A DNA stretch of 64,000 nt from assembly GCA_021397835.1 (NCBI GenBank), contig JAJFZO010000777.1, forward strand, positions 436,501 to 500,500. The letters are read 5' to 3'. The notes under the pieces are model-generated. The model worked only from the letters and a program-made list of their open reading frames with translations, did no database searches and was not told the origin of the DNA. Source of the stretch: Moringa oleifera (Eukaryota > Streptophyta > Magnoliopsida > Brassicales > Moringaceae). Positions within the stretch are counted from its first letter, which is position 1. Every line of letters begins with the position of its first letter. Both the position numbers and the translations under genes were made by a program. Of this stretch, positions 49,001 through 60,100 are shown piece by piece.

Positions 49001-51811
49001 CACAGAGAGCATCCTTTGCAAGTCAGGAACTAATTCCGAAGGGACAGAAGAGAAAGCTTCATTGGATAAATAGTTCAGTGTATTCATGTACTGCAGAAAA
49101 AGAGAAACAAAAACAAAAGGAAAAACCAAAAGAACTAGCTCAATGACAACATATAAGAAAGACAATAATAATATGCTGATTTTACATGAGGGCAACAAAA
49201 AGAAAATAATAAAAAAAACCACAAAAGAGGTGGCTTAAGGCCTCAGAACAGGAAGGCTTTCACATGTGAACCATGCCTCTCCGTGTTTTACGTGTTTATA
49301 TTTGTAGCATTCCTTGAAATACATAACTGACTTATTAGCATGGGTCACCATCACAAATGATGCAACCACGTGGAAAATAAAGTAATTGTTCAACACAAGT
49401 TTCAAAATCCAGGAACATGAATTGAACCTAAAATAATGTAGCAAGATGTCAAAAAGAACAAAAAGCAAAGAATACCCTCAGCAGGACATAGGCATATAAT
49501 TAAAAGCTCTTTTCTTGTATCAAAAACAACAAAACCAAATCAAATACATAATAAATGTCGACATCTGAAGAAAAAAATGCATCTAATTTCAAAGATTACC
49601 ATCTTGACATTGTTGTGGCAGTCGAACAAAGGTTTATGAGCAATTAAGTGGTAGGCAAGGCATCCAAAACTGAAAATATCTGACGAACATCCAGCTGAAG
49701 ATGACTTGCTGCGCACTAGTTCAGGTGCACTGTAGTTCAGAGATGGCTGAAGGGGCAGTGCAGAATCCTCAACATCATATTCCTGCACAATCCATATTGA
49801 ATTAGAAAGCAACCAACCACATTCACTGATATAGCTCACAAGAAACTAGAACAAGAAACAAAGAAAAGTCCAAAGACAAAATTATCTCAAGGAGATGCAA
49901 AAGCAACTGATGCTTGCCAGTAAGGCTAGAAAGCAGATAAAGACATACAATCATATCAAAATTCAGAGTACACACACTAGAGGAATATCAACAATCTAAT
50001 AAACGATTAACAACCTACAGAATTCAAGACGGGCAAGAAAGGGGAGGGTTGATCAAAAATAAAATGAAGAATGAATAAGTTATCCCCTATCTTATCAAAG
50101 GTTCAACTCACAGCATAATGGAAGGCTTGGACATTAGCAGATTTGCCTGATTGATCCACTGTGATAGCAAAACCAAATCCACCAAGCTTCCAAGCTCCAC
50201 TTGAAGTAATTAGGACATTCTGGAAGCAAATTGTAATTGGATATACACAATGTCTAAAAAGGAAATCGTGATTGGATATATATATTCTTGACCAGTAGGT
50301 TACAGTCACTACTTTGAAATTTAAACATATGCATTCATGCATAATGTGTGTCTGAAATGACCATAAATTTAAATAGTAACCTCTGGTGATATAGCTCGGT
50401 GAATAAGACGAGCATTGTTATGGAGAAAATCCAAAGATTCGGCAATCTGGAGCAAACCATGCTTCACCTCCAACAAGCCCATTTCCTACAAAGCAAAAGC
50501 ACTCTAAAACAGCTGCAGATATCACAAAACTAATGGCAAAGAGAACATATAACACAAGATGCTATATTGAAGTAAAGGGGGAATTTAGGAACATAAAAGA
50601 ACCAAATAGAAGCATACAAACATACAAATGACTAGATATTACTTTTCAAATATATACTTGATGTCAGTTCTTGGTGACATCTAGTCACACTCCATCAAGT
50701 AGTTTTTCTTTAATTATTCACTAACTCACTAAAACAAATGCAAATATAAACATAAATTTTCCTAAGTATGCAAAAAAATCAAATTGGCGATCCTTAAATA
50801 ACATAAAAATACATAATATTTGAAACAGGTATTAGTGCATACAGAAAGTGGAAAGATTCATTTAATCATTTAGAACTGAATATACAAGATTTGGAATCTG
50901 AAAAGAACCATTTAACCTCGGGTGGGCGAGCATACACTAACCATGAAGAAATATTAAAATATGAAATGGTATCCCCAAAATGCCAGCAGCTAGTCAAATT
51001 TTCCTGGCATTGAAAGTACGCCACAGCCTAAAATGAACCTTTGATTTAATCTCATGAAAAACCATGGAAAGCTTGAACAAGTTTCACAGTGAAAAAACTG
51101 CTCATTATTATGGGCACTCTCTATTAATTACATCTACACATCCAATAGCCAATTTCAAATGAAGTACTCCAAAATGAACATAAATCAGTAAATAACACAG
51201 AATCATGCAAATTTGTGTAGCAGTTTCTTCGGCTTTAAATGCATAATCACCAAAATATCTAAAGCATCAAAACTTGTATAACAATGGACAAGAAAGAAAC
51301 ACAAAGCATCACAACCTACCATCCCCTTGAGCTCCTTAGGCACCTTAACCACATTCTCCAAGTTCCCAAGCGCATTGGCAACTGACGCGAACAGAGGCTC
51401 CGTGACCATGGCCATGGCATTCTTGCTCTCATCAAGCGCCTGCACCACATGCACCACCCCGGGGTGCCTCAGCCTCACAAGCCTCCCCGCATCAGAACGA
51501 ATTAAATCCAAAAACGAGTCCTCGACTGCTTTGGACAGCCCCGCGCGCGCGCGTGCCTCCGATAGGGCCCTCTTATCCAGGACCCAGACGCAGACCGTGG
51601 GGTACTGCTGGGGACGCGTGGTATCACGCGCCTTGGCGGAGTACAGCTTCCAGGCAAGACCCGGCCCGGCAGAGCCGATCTGGTCGAGGAGCTCGTAATC
51701 CTGCAAAGCCTTCGGTCCGGTGACCTCCTGCACCGTGGTCTGTACGGTCTTCTCGATGACAGCAGCGGTCTTGGCTAGGGCTTGCGTTAACGTCTTCATG
51801 TTGATCGACAT
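43034..51811 (-). CDS. SCYL2: SCYL2-type pseudokinase (SCY1-like 2), 924 aa
   Basis: Plant SCYL2 proteins bind clathrin and act in trans-Golgi/endosome traffic and root-hair growth. Exons: 51811-51320, 50485-50381, 50219-50112, 49782-49600, 49090-48964, 48188-48127, 48011-47925, 47511-47425, 46688-46575, 46038-45910, 45160-45098, 44509-44348, 44247-44129 and 43970-43034. They sum to 2775 nt in frame. The start at 51811 ([20 protein letters not shown]) matches the family; an in-frame ATG 17 codons upstream is less likely. The kinase-like domain lacks catalytic residues: the HRD motif reads HRA (193-195) and DFG reads GFG (213-215). HEAT-type helices follow (about residues 300-610, exons 5-13). 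The long low-complexity tail is Ser/Asn/Pro-rich, with two WPPRP motifs, a GRGRGRGRG run and the end PPLLDLL, which resembles a clathrin-box-like leucine motif. Two such genes, SCYL2A and SCYL2B, occur in Arabidopsis. Confidence 0.94.
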
Positions 51812-54783
51812 TTTCCTGGTCCAACTTCTGTTACTTTTGCCTGCTATTGGTGTCGGCAACACAAATTGACGATCGCTAGTGTAATAAACTAATCAACAGA
51901 CGAAGATTGCACGCCAAGATGTATATGCGTATCAGTGACAGAATTCTACAGGAAAGAGGAGAGAAATGGGAATTTTAGATCGGAGAATGCTAGCGCTTCT
52001 CTCTCCCTCTCTCCCCCCGTTTGTTTATTCTTTGGGCTCGACTCAGTATTTCTCTGGTTAATTTCAGTATTTGCTTCTTTTTTATTTTTTTAAAGAGGAA
52101 ATTTCCTCGTTTCGTTAAATTACTTTTTGTTGTTGTTTTCTTGGCCAGTAGCGTGAAATTACTGACATAACCTATTGAATGCATTAAAAGTCAAGTATGT
52201 AATTGGTTTCCTGTCACCGTTTTTATTGAATATTAGAAAAAAAATAGAAAACATCATAACTTTAATAAATATATCAAAATGAAATTATGAATACATATTC
52301 ATAATGTCATTACAATGCTATAAAAATAAATATAGAAAAACTTTGAACAAAAAAAAAATGAATAAAATACTAATTATCATTAAAATATTATAATATAAAG
52401 AATTTTGTAGTATGATAAAATATGTTATGATTTTTATTTTAATCAAGCATGTGATCGTAATATGCATTCTATGTGATCAATCAAAGCGTAATTCAACTCT
52501 ATTCCATTGTCAATAAATTCTAATTTCATGCCTAAGCAAATGAAGCAAATGGAATGCAAAAGTTACACAAAATTACTTAAAGTCACCAAAATAATACAAT
52601 ATCATCATCCCAACATTGAATTTTTACGATAATTTGTTTTTTTTTCACTTTTATGCGAATTTTATAATAAAAATATATATTTTATTTTTATTTTATGAAT
52701 ATCTAATTTTATTAAATTTAGTTAACTACATGATGAAATTAGACTATTTTGATATGATTAGATAAGATAAAATTGATTGAATTAAATTATTATTATATTA
52801 ATATTATAATATATTTGAAGTGATATAAAATATAGATAAGATTAATTTTAATTTATTTTAAAATACTTTTTATTATAAAAATTAATATAATATTATAATT
52901 AAAGGTAAAGGTCATAAAAATTTTGAAATTTATTTTCTTTTTTCAAAGAAGTCTTGACTTTTAAAAGGTTCTCAAACAAATTTTGATATATCAATTTAGA
53001 TATTAATTCAAAATAATTATAAATAATAATAATAATATTATTAAAATATTTAAAAAATAAACTCAAATAAATTTTACATTTTATTTGTAGTTCATTAATC
53101 AAATTTAAATAACTTTTGAGCTACTTTTCATATTATTATTAATAACATAAATTTTTTTAAAAAATATTTTCAATACTTAAAAAAATTATGAAGTTTTTAG
53201 CATGATAATTTGGATATTTTTTTATAGATGTAAAAATTTTTAAATTTTATTATAAAATATATTTTTTAATTTTTTAAAAATTTAATTTAATTTAAATAAA
53301 TAAATTAAAGTTTATTTGAGAAAATTTTAAAAGTCAAGTTGATTTAAAGGGGGTGGATAAACCTTAAGTTTTATATTAAAGTTTACTTATAATTAACTGA
53401 TAAAAATAATAATTTTTTGAATTATTTCTTTATTTTTTTGTTATATTTTATTTTTGTTTTGATTTAAAAAATATGATTATATTTTTTATAAATACAAACA
53501 ATAAATGTAAACTAATTATAAATGTTTAATCAATAATATTAATATCTTTAAAAAATATTTGATTAATCAAAAAATAAAATTTTCATTTGTTTCTTAAGAT
53601 TTATTTTATATTAATTTAAAAGAAATTTGTTTAGTTAATAATGTTAAATAATATAAATCAAAGATTATTATTATCTCAGTCATTCAAAGAAAATAAATTT
53701 TTTAATAAAATAAAAAAAATAAGTTTATTTTATTATAGTCTTATTAATACACCAAACATATAATTATGATCCCAATAATAAACATGACCTTAAAGCATAA
53801 TTAAACATTAAATGATTATATACTGATGAGGTGAAGCTTTGGGCTCAGCCCAACTTCCCCTCCATGAGCCAACCCAATTAGGTCCCAGGGCAAAATTTTC
53901 CTTATATTATATGATGAAGCCTTGGAGATCATAAAAGATGGTCACATGAGTTTCGCAACAGTGACCAAACTCAGACATGGTTCAATAAACATGGGTCTAT
54001 CACCCACCACCATGAATCTTTTAATCAACAGGTCAAGAGTTTCAGATGTTGAGTATCCATCGACATATACAGCATCTTCATTTGCTGCAGATCTGATGAG
54101 CAAAGGGGTTGTTCTTCAAAGAGGGGCTGAAACCATTGCTAACTTATTCAGGATGGGCCGAAGTCATTGGGTTAGCAACGGTCATGCCGTCTGTATATGG
54201 GCACACATGCTTCTTTGCTATTTTCCTACTTGCCTCCTAGGTACTTGAAAACTAGCCCCACTGGATTTGCTGCTGACCATTGAGTGACATGCTTTGCTTG
54301 ACTTTAGAGACATGATGTGAAAGCACAAGCTTGTTTGCAGTGTTTATTTTTCTTAAATATTTTGATGGGCAGAAGTGGTTTTAGTGTTATTCTTTCCTGT
54401 AATCAGCAAATCGACCAATACAAATACTTGATGGAATTCTTGCCATCGATTAAATCTTAAAGGATAAAGATGTCGAACAAAAAAGTTATGAGATTTGCTT
54501 TGATTGGTTAAAGATTTTCTGGTTGTTTCCAGGAAGATTCTCAAGGGGGCGTTTCATGAGTTATAGCAGCCTTTTCTCTATTAAAATCTTCTTGTGGGTT
54601 GACTAGAGGAGCCTCATATGTCGAAGTCCGTCAACATTTTTTTTTTATGCATTCCTCCTATATCGCAAGCTTTGTCCTCTATGTCAACATTTTTGTGTAT
54701 ATACAATGCTAGGCTAAATCTTACAGCGAAAGAGAAGCTCTGCTGGCAACGAAGCTCTGTTGATTGCGGTTCCAATTGCTTCG
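51812..54783. other. Spacer between SCYL2 and the TIR-NB gene, largely AT-rich
   Basis: About 51812-52050 holds the SCYL2 5' UTR and promoter (CT-rich, no clear TATA). From 52200 to about 53800 the DNA is very AT-rich and contains repeats related to the 25.6-28.4 kb block. About 53820-54250 is less AT-rich and carries an open frame (53943-54248 from the second ATG) whose product I do not recognise; it could be a degraded gene fragment. The last 500 bases should hold the TN promoter, with a possible leader-intron acceptor (TCTTACAG) near 54720. Confidence 0.5.
52970..53300 (+). repeat. Diverged AT-rich dispersed repeat, second copy
   Basis: This is a direct-orientation relative of about 27843-28230. 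Matching landmarks in the same order are CTCAAACAAATTTTGATATA, a TTCAAAATAATTATAAA stretch and GCATGATAATTTGGATATTT leading into TTTTATAGATGTAAAAA. Neighbouring 52811-52870 matches 26071-26140 in inverse orientation. The similarity goes beyond shared AT bias because the order of landmarks is kept over more than 300 bases. Confidence 0.55.
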
Positions 54784-56180
54784 ATGAGCACCGTTCATGC
54801 AACATCTTCATCATCCCATGGTTCTTTTCCTGCTGCTCAGTTTAAGTACGATGTTTTTGTCAGTTTCAGAAGGGAAGACGTCCGCAAGAATTTTGTAGAC
54901 CATCTGTTCGCTGCTTTGGGTCAAAAGGGTATTTTTGGCTTCAAAGATGACTATAAGCTTGATGAAGGAAAGCCTAATCATCCAGATCTCCTTAAAGCAA
55001 TCGAAGAATCGAGATTTGCTGTAATTGTTTTCTCGAAAAACTATGCCTCTTCGTCCTGGTGTTTGGATGAGCTCTGGAAGATTTGTGAGTGCATCAAAAT
55101 GACGGGGCAAGTGGCGTTACCAGTTTTCAATGATGTTGATCCAGGTGAGGTACGTAAACAAACTGGTAACTATGGGAAAGCTCTTGCTGCCCATGAGCAA
55201 GCTTCTGCTGAAAAAACAGAGAAAGTGAAGAAGTGGAAAGCAGCTTTGACAGAAATGGCTGGTATTTCTGGATGGGATTTAAGGAACAGGTGAGCACCAC
55301 TGAATGACATCTTATATTATGAAAAGGATATACACGTACAGATATATATATATATATATATATATATCTATGCAATGTAGAACTGGAGCTCCTTCAATTT
55401 ATATAACTGGTATGTATTTTCTGCAGGCACGAGGCGACAATAATCAAAGATATTGTTCATCATATATTCAGTAACTTGAATGCGTCGATCTCAAGTATTT
55501 GCAAGGACCTGGTAGGAATTGAGCCTCGTTTGGAAGAGGTGGCTTTGCTATTGGGTATGGGGTTGGATGACGTTCAGATGATAGGCATTTGGGGAATGGC
55601 TGGAATAGGAAAGACAACGCTTGCTAGGGTCATTTATGATAAGTTCTCTTATCAATTTGAAGGCAGCACCTTTATCTCCAATGTCAAAGGAGTTGCAGAG
55701 AAGCAAGGTCTTGCTCCCTTACAGGAACGACTTCTCACTGAGACCCTTAAAGAAAAATATTTAAATGTATTGGATGTTCATAGAGGGCTCCATATAATAA
55801 AACACAGGCTGCGGAACAAAAAGGTACTTGTCATTCTTGATGATGTCAATGCATTAGAACAGTTAGAGAAGTTAGCAGGAAAGCATGAGTGTTTTGGTCC
55901 AGGGAGTAGAATTATCATAACTGCTAGAGATGAAGACTTGTTGATCAATCATGGAGTGGATAAATTATACAAAGCCAGGGAATTAGATGAGCAAGAGGCT
56001 CTGCAGCTTTTCTGTTGGAAAGCCTTTAAGCAAAACCATCCTGCCCAGGATTTTGTAGAGCTGTCCAAGCGTGTTGTTGATTATGCTCGTGGAATTCCAT
56101 CAACTCTTGAAGTTCAGGGTTCCTTTCTGTATGGAAGAAGTGTGAGCGAGTGGAAAAGTGCACTGAAAAGGCTCATGTAA
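54784..56180 (+). CDS. Truncated TIR-NB protein (no LRR), about 419 aa, possibly a pseudogene
   Basis: This is a TIR-type immune receptor fragment. Exon 1 is 54784-55289 (TIR) and exon 2 is 55427-56180 (NB). An in-frame ATG at 54760 would add eight residues. The TIR keeps the NADase glutamate (SSWCLDEL, Glu97) but has unusual changes: FRREDV for FRGEDT, DEGKPNHPDLL for the usual ERG.SISP, and VFNDVDP for VFYDVDP. The NB part has an intact P-loop GMAGIGKTT (225-233), kinase 2 VLVILDDV and GSRIIITARD, but the GLPL site reads GIPSTLEV instead of GIPLALEV. The frame stops at ALKRLM, where intact relatives continue into the ARC2 and MHD regions. No LRR sequence follows before the next gene. It may act as a TN protein or simply be decaying. 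Confidence 0.85.
55342..55368. repeat. (AT)n microsatellite in the TN intron
   Basis: About thirteen AT units lie in the 137-base intron between the TIR and NB exons. The intron is otherwise ordinary, with donor AG|GTGAGC and acceptor TTCTGCAG. Confidence 0.95.
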
Positions 56181-57155
56181 AAGTGAGTTGTTTTGTTGAA
56201 ACTTTTGATTCAGAAATTTACAGGTCCAATTTTCGTTTTCTGGCAAATCTCTCTCACTCTCTCTCTCTCTCTCTCTTTCTTTGCCCTCCGGACTTTTGCT
56301 TTTACATTTGGTATACTCTAAAGCAAGAGCTTAAGTTGAAAAAGGAGAAAGAAAAAAGAAATGGCCAAGAAAATGCCGAACTAGTGCACAGAAAGTCTAT
56401 AGTTCGGTCCAACAATCTGGCCCACAACGCGCTAACCTCTATAAATATAACCAAAAGAATTTCAACGCCCTACCCGGAGTCAACATTACATGAGAAATGG
56501 AACTTTCACTTTTGGTAGAGCTTTCTCTTGATGTTGTTTCTCTCTCTTATTTATTTTATCCAGCTGTTGAAAGAAAAGGATCAAAATATCCCTTTTAATT
56601 GCTCACATAGTGCGATTTTGCTTTGTCGGTTGATAAGGAAGTTTGAGTTTTACTGGCAATTCTCTCTCTGGTGCTGTTTGCTGCTACTGCGGTGAGTATT
56701 TTGCTTTATTTTGCTTTCTCTCATCTGTTGCATCTGATAATGAGTTAACTTTGTCTGAGAAGATTACTGCTTTGGGTTTGCTTCATTTTGGTTGCCAAGA
56801 AACTGAAGGAAAATTATTGAAAACACAACGTCCTTCTATCTGGCTGTCTGGCCTGAGACGGCCACTTAGAGCCTTCTCATGTTTGCATAAGCATACCGCT
56901 TAAGGTTGACAGACACCTATCTTTTTGTGAATTTAGTGTTTCCAGAGCAGACAAACACGCATGTTAAATAAATACTTAAAAATGTATTGGAGACTAAGAA
57001 GAATAATGCCATTCAGTATTGTACTTAATCCTTGGAAGGTGCAGAGATGCATCTAAGCTTGTAACCATACATACCCATTTCTTTTGTTGATTAACATCTT
57101 TTCTTTTTGTTTTTCTAGAGAGGAGGGAGTCTTTGTTAGTTTCCAGCCTTCCCTT
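56181..57155. other. Spacer between TN and TNL genes; TNL promoter and leader
   Basis: The segment contains a CT-rich tract (about 56249-56280) and no LRR-like coding sequence. A polypyrimidine run with acceptor TTTTTCTAG ends at 57118, 38 bases upstream of the TNL start codon, so the TNL probably has a spliced leader. A second TIR-like start is not seen. Confidence 0.55.
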
Positions 57156-60100
57156 ATGGCGTCATCTTCTTGTACCTCCACTCCTCAGGGAAAGTATGAT
57201 GTCTTCCTCAGTTTCAGGGGTGAGGACACTCGTGACAATTTTACTAGCCATCTCTATGCTGCTTTATGTCGCAAAAAGGTTGAAACTTTCATAGATAATG
57301 AACTTGAGAGAGGAGATGGGATTTCACCGGCACTTTTGAGAGCAATCGAAGAGTCCAAGCTTTCTGTCATCATTTTCTCCAAAGACTATGCATCTTCTGT
57401 TTGGTGTTTGGATGAGCTTTCAAAGATTCTTGAATGCAAGAAAACAATGGGAAGAATAATCATACCTGTTTTCTACCACATAGATCCATCAAATGTCCGG
57501 AAACAGAGTGGGAGTTTTGCAGACGCATTTGCCAAGCATGAAGAACGTTTCAAGGAGCACATGGACAAGGTGCAGCGCTGGAGAGCTGCTTTAAGGGAAG
57601 TAGCCAATCTATCTGGGTGGGACTCGCTGGTCACAAGGTGAATTATCGTTTCTGCATCTTCCTGTCACAGGATTAGGTGTCAAATTCTTCTTTTTAGGGT
57701 TTATTGAATGCTTTGGGGCTGGCTCATGGCAATCTTCCAATTGAGCATTTCAGAGTAAGTAGGGTACTCTAGGGATGTGCTTGGGTTCCGAATTGCCTGC
57801 TATCAGTCCTGCGTCACAACCCATAAGGAAATACATCTTAAATATTTTATGAACATAGCTGTCCAAGAATCAAGACTAAATTGGTATCGTGGATAAGAGG
57901 GCCAAGATAGAAAAAGATGCATGGAAAAAGCTCTTCCCATCTGGTTTTGGTACGACTGATAATACTAATATTCTCTTCAACTACAATGCTGTTGATTTTA
58001 TGGATATTTCTTTTTTTTTTTTTTTTGAGAGGGAAAGAGAAGCACATTCTCTTGGGGAAGGGAGAATGTGACAGAAAAAGAAACTCACCTACTTATGCCA
58101 CTTGAACCTTGGACTTCCTATTGGGAATGCAGATCGTTAACTCTCTTCTACCACTGTTCCAAGAGATGATGTGCTTATGGATAACTCTTTGATTTGCCTG
58201 GATGAATTTGAGCACTTTCTTGAAGATGAGAGTCAGATGTAACAAATTTTAGATAATGGTCAGTTAGTGATGACAGCATGATATGCACATCCCTTTAGCA
58301 TTTGTATGCGCTGTATGTCTTGCGTGTGCATAAAAGTTGTTACTATTTCTTCATCACAGGTTCTCACTATTTGTTCATCAATTTTGCTGGCAGGCCTGAG
58401 TCCATACTTATTGAAAAGATTGTTGCAGATATAATATACAAATTGAATCATATGTCCTCAAGTCATGTTGAAGGTCTAGTTGGTATGGAATCGCACATCA
58501 AGAAAATTGGAGAACTGTTATGTTGTGGGTCTGCTGATGTTCGCATTGTAGGAATCTGGGGCATGGGTGGTATAGGAAAGATGACAATTGCAGAAGCTGT
58601 ATACAACCTGATCTCTAGTCAATTTGAAAGTTGCTGCTTTCTTGCAAATGTCAGGGAAGAATCAGAAAATTGTGGACTGCTTCAGTTACGGGATAAATTT
58701 CTTTCGAAGATACTAGAGGAAGAAAACCTTCATGTAGGCACTCCTAGCATAGGATCAGCTTTTCTAAAGGATCGACTCCACCGTAAAAGGGTTCTCATTG
58801 TTCTTGATGACGTCAATAATGTAAAACAGCTAGAACTTTTAGCTGGAGAGCATCATTGGTTTGGTCTTGGCAGCAAAATCGTCATAACAACTAGAGATAA
58901 ACATTTGCTTAAGGGCCGAGTCGATGCGATCTATGAGGTTCAGGGATTGGCATACCGCCATGCTTTGGAACTCTTTTGTCATAATGCCTTCAAAGAGAAC
59001 CATCCCATAGAAGATTATATAGAGCTGTCAAATAGGGCATTAAAATATGCAAAAGGGATTCCTTTGGCTCTTAAGGTTTTGGGTTCGTTTTTGCGTGGCC
59101 GGAGCAAGCAAGAGTGGAGAAGTGGATTGAATAAGCTGGAGAAAACACAGAACTCAGAGATTCAGAATGTGTTGAGAATAAGTTATTGTGGACTAGATGA
59201 TGAAGAGAAGAACATATTTCTTGATGTTGCTTATTTTCATAAGGGGAGAAGGAGACAGTGCGCGATAACAATCCTGGATGCTTGTGGTTTTTCTGCAGAT
59301 ATTGGAATAAGTGTCCTAATTGATAGAGCTTTAATAACTATTTCAAAAGGTAGGCTATGGATGCATGATTTGATACAGGAAATGGGTTGGGATATTGTTC
59401 GGCAAGAGTGCCTTAAAGAGCCTGGTAAGCGCAGCAGATTATCACATCCGCAGGAAATTTATCATGTATTGACAAAAAACACGGTAAGTGATAAAAGCAT
59501 GAACGTTTTGTTCTTTTGTTTTTCTTTAATAAAATCTTTATTCTTTTGCTGTTTTTGGTCCTTTAGGGAGATTGTAATCTCCCCTTTAGCAAAACTCTAC
59601 CTCCTCGAGCCATAGTTTGCTTAAGTTCAAAACCCAGGGCTAGGGACACTTTTAAAAGCTTTTATAGTAAAGACTGTTGCTTTTCAACTAATAGGCTATT
59701 TGCTACCTCTTTTACCTCTTGGCAGCACTGTACATGGATCATGATTAGGTAAAGCGTAAGTTCTCCTTAGTTTTCTGGTCTCTCTCTCTCTGTCCTTTCT
59801 TTTAACTTTTTTGCTGCCAGAAAATGGCTTATACATAAGCCAGACTGAAGCTAGGAAGCTTGTGACATCTTTAGTTTCATCTCTCCCTCAATCCCAATGG
59901 CTGAGCTTGAGCTGAGGCTTGAGAACCTTGGTTTTCTAACAATGGCTGCTGCCATTAAGCATGTAGGCCTTTTCTGGCTTGTGTATCCAGAAGCCAATAA
60001 TGTCTTAAAAACATATAAAAGGTCTTGTACCGAATATGGGATCGTTATATCGACCCAAGACCGATAAAAAAAAGCAAACATGCATTAGAATGTTGATGAA

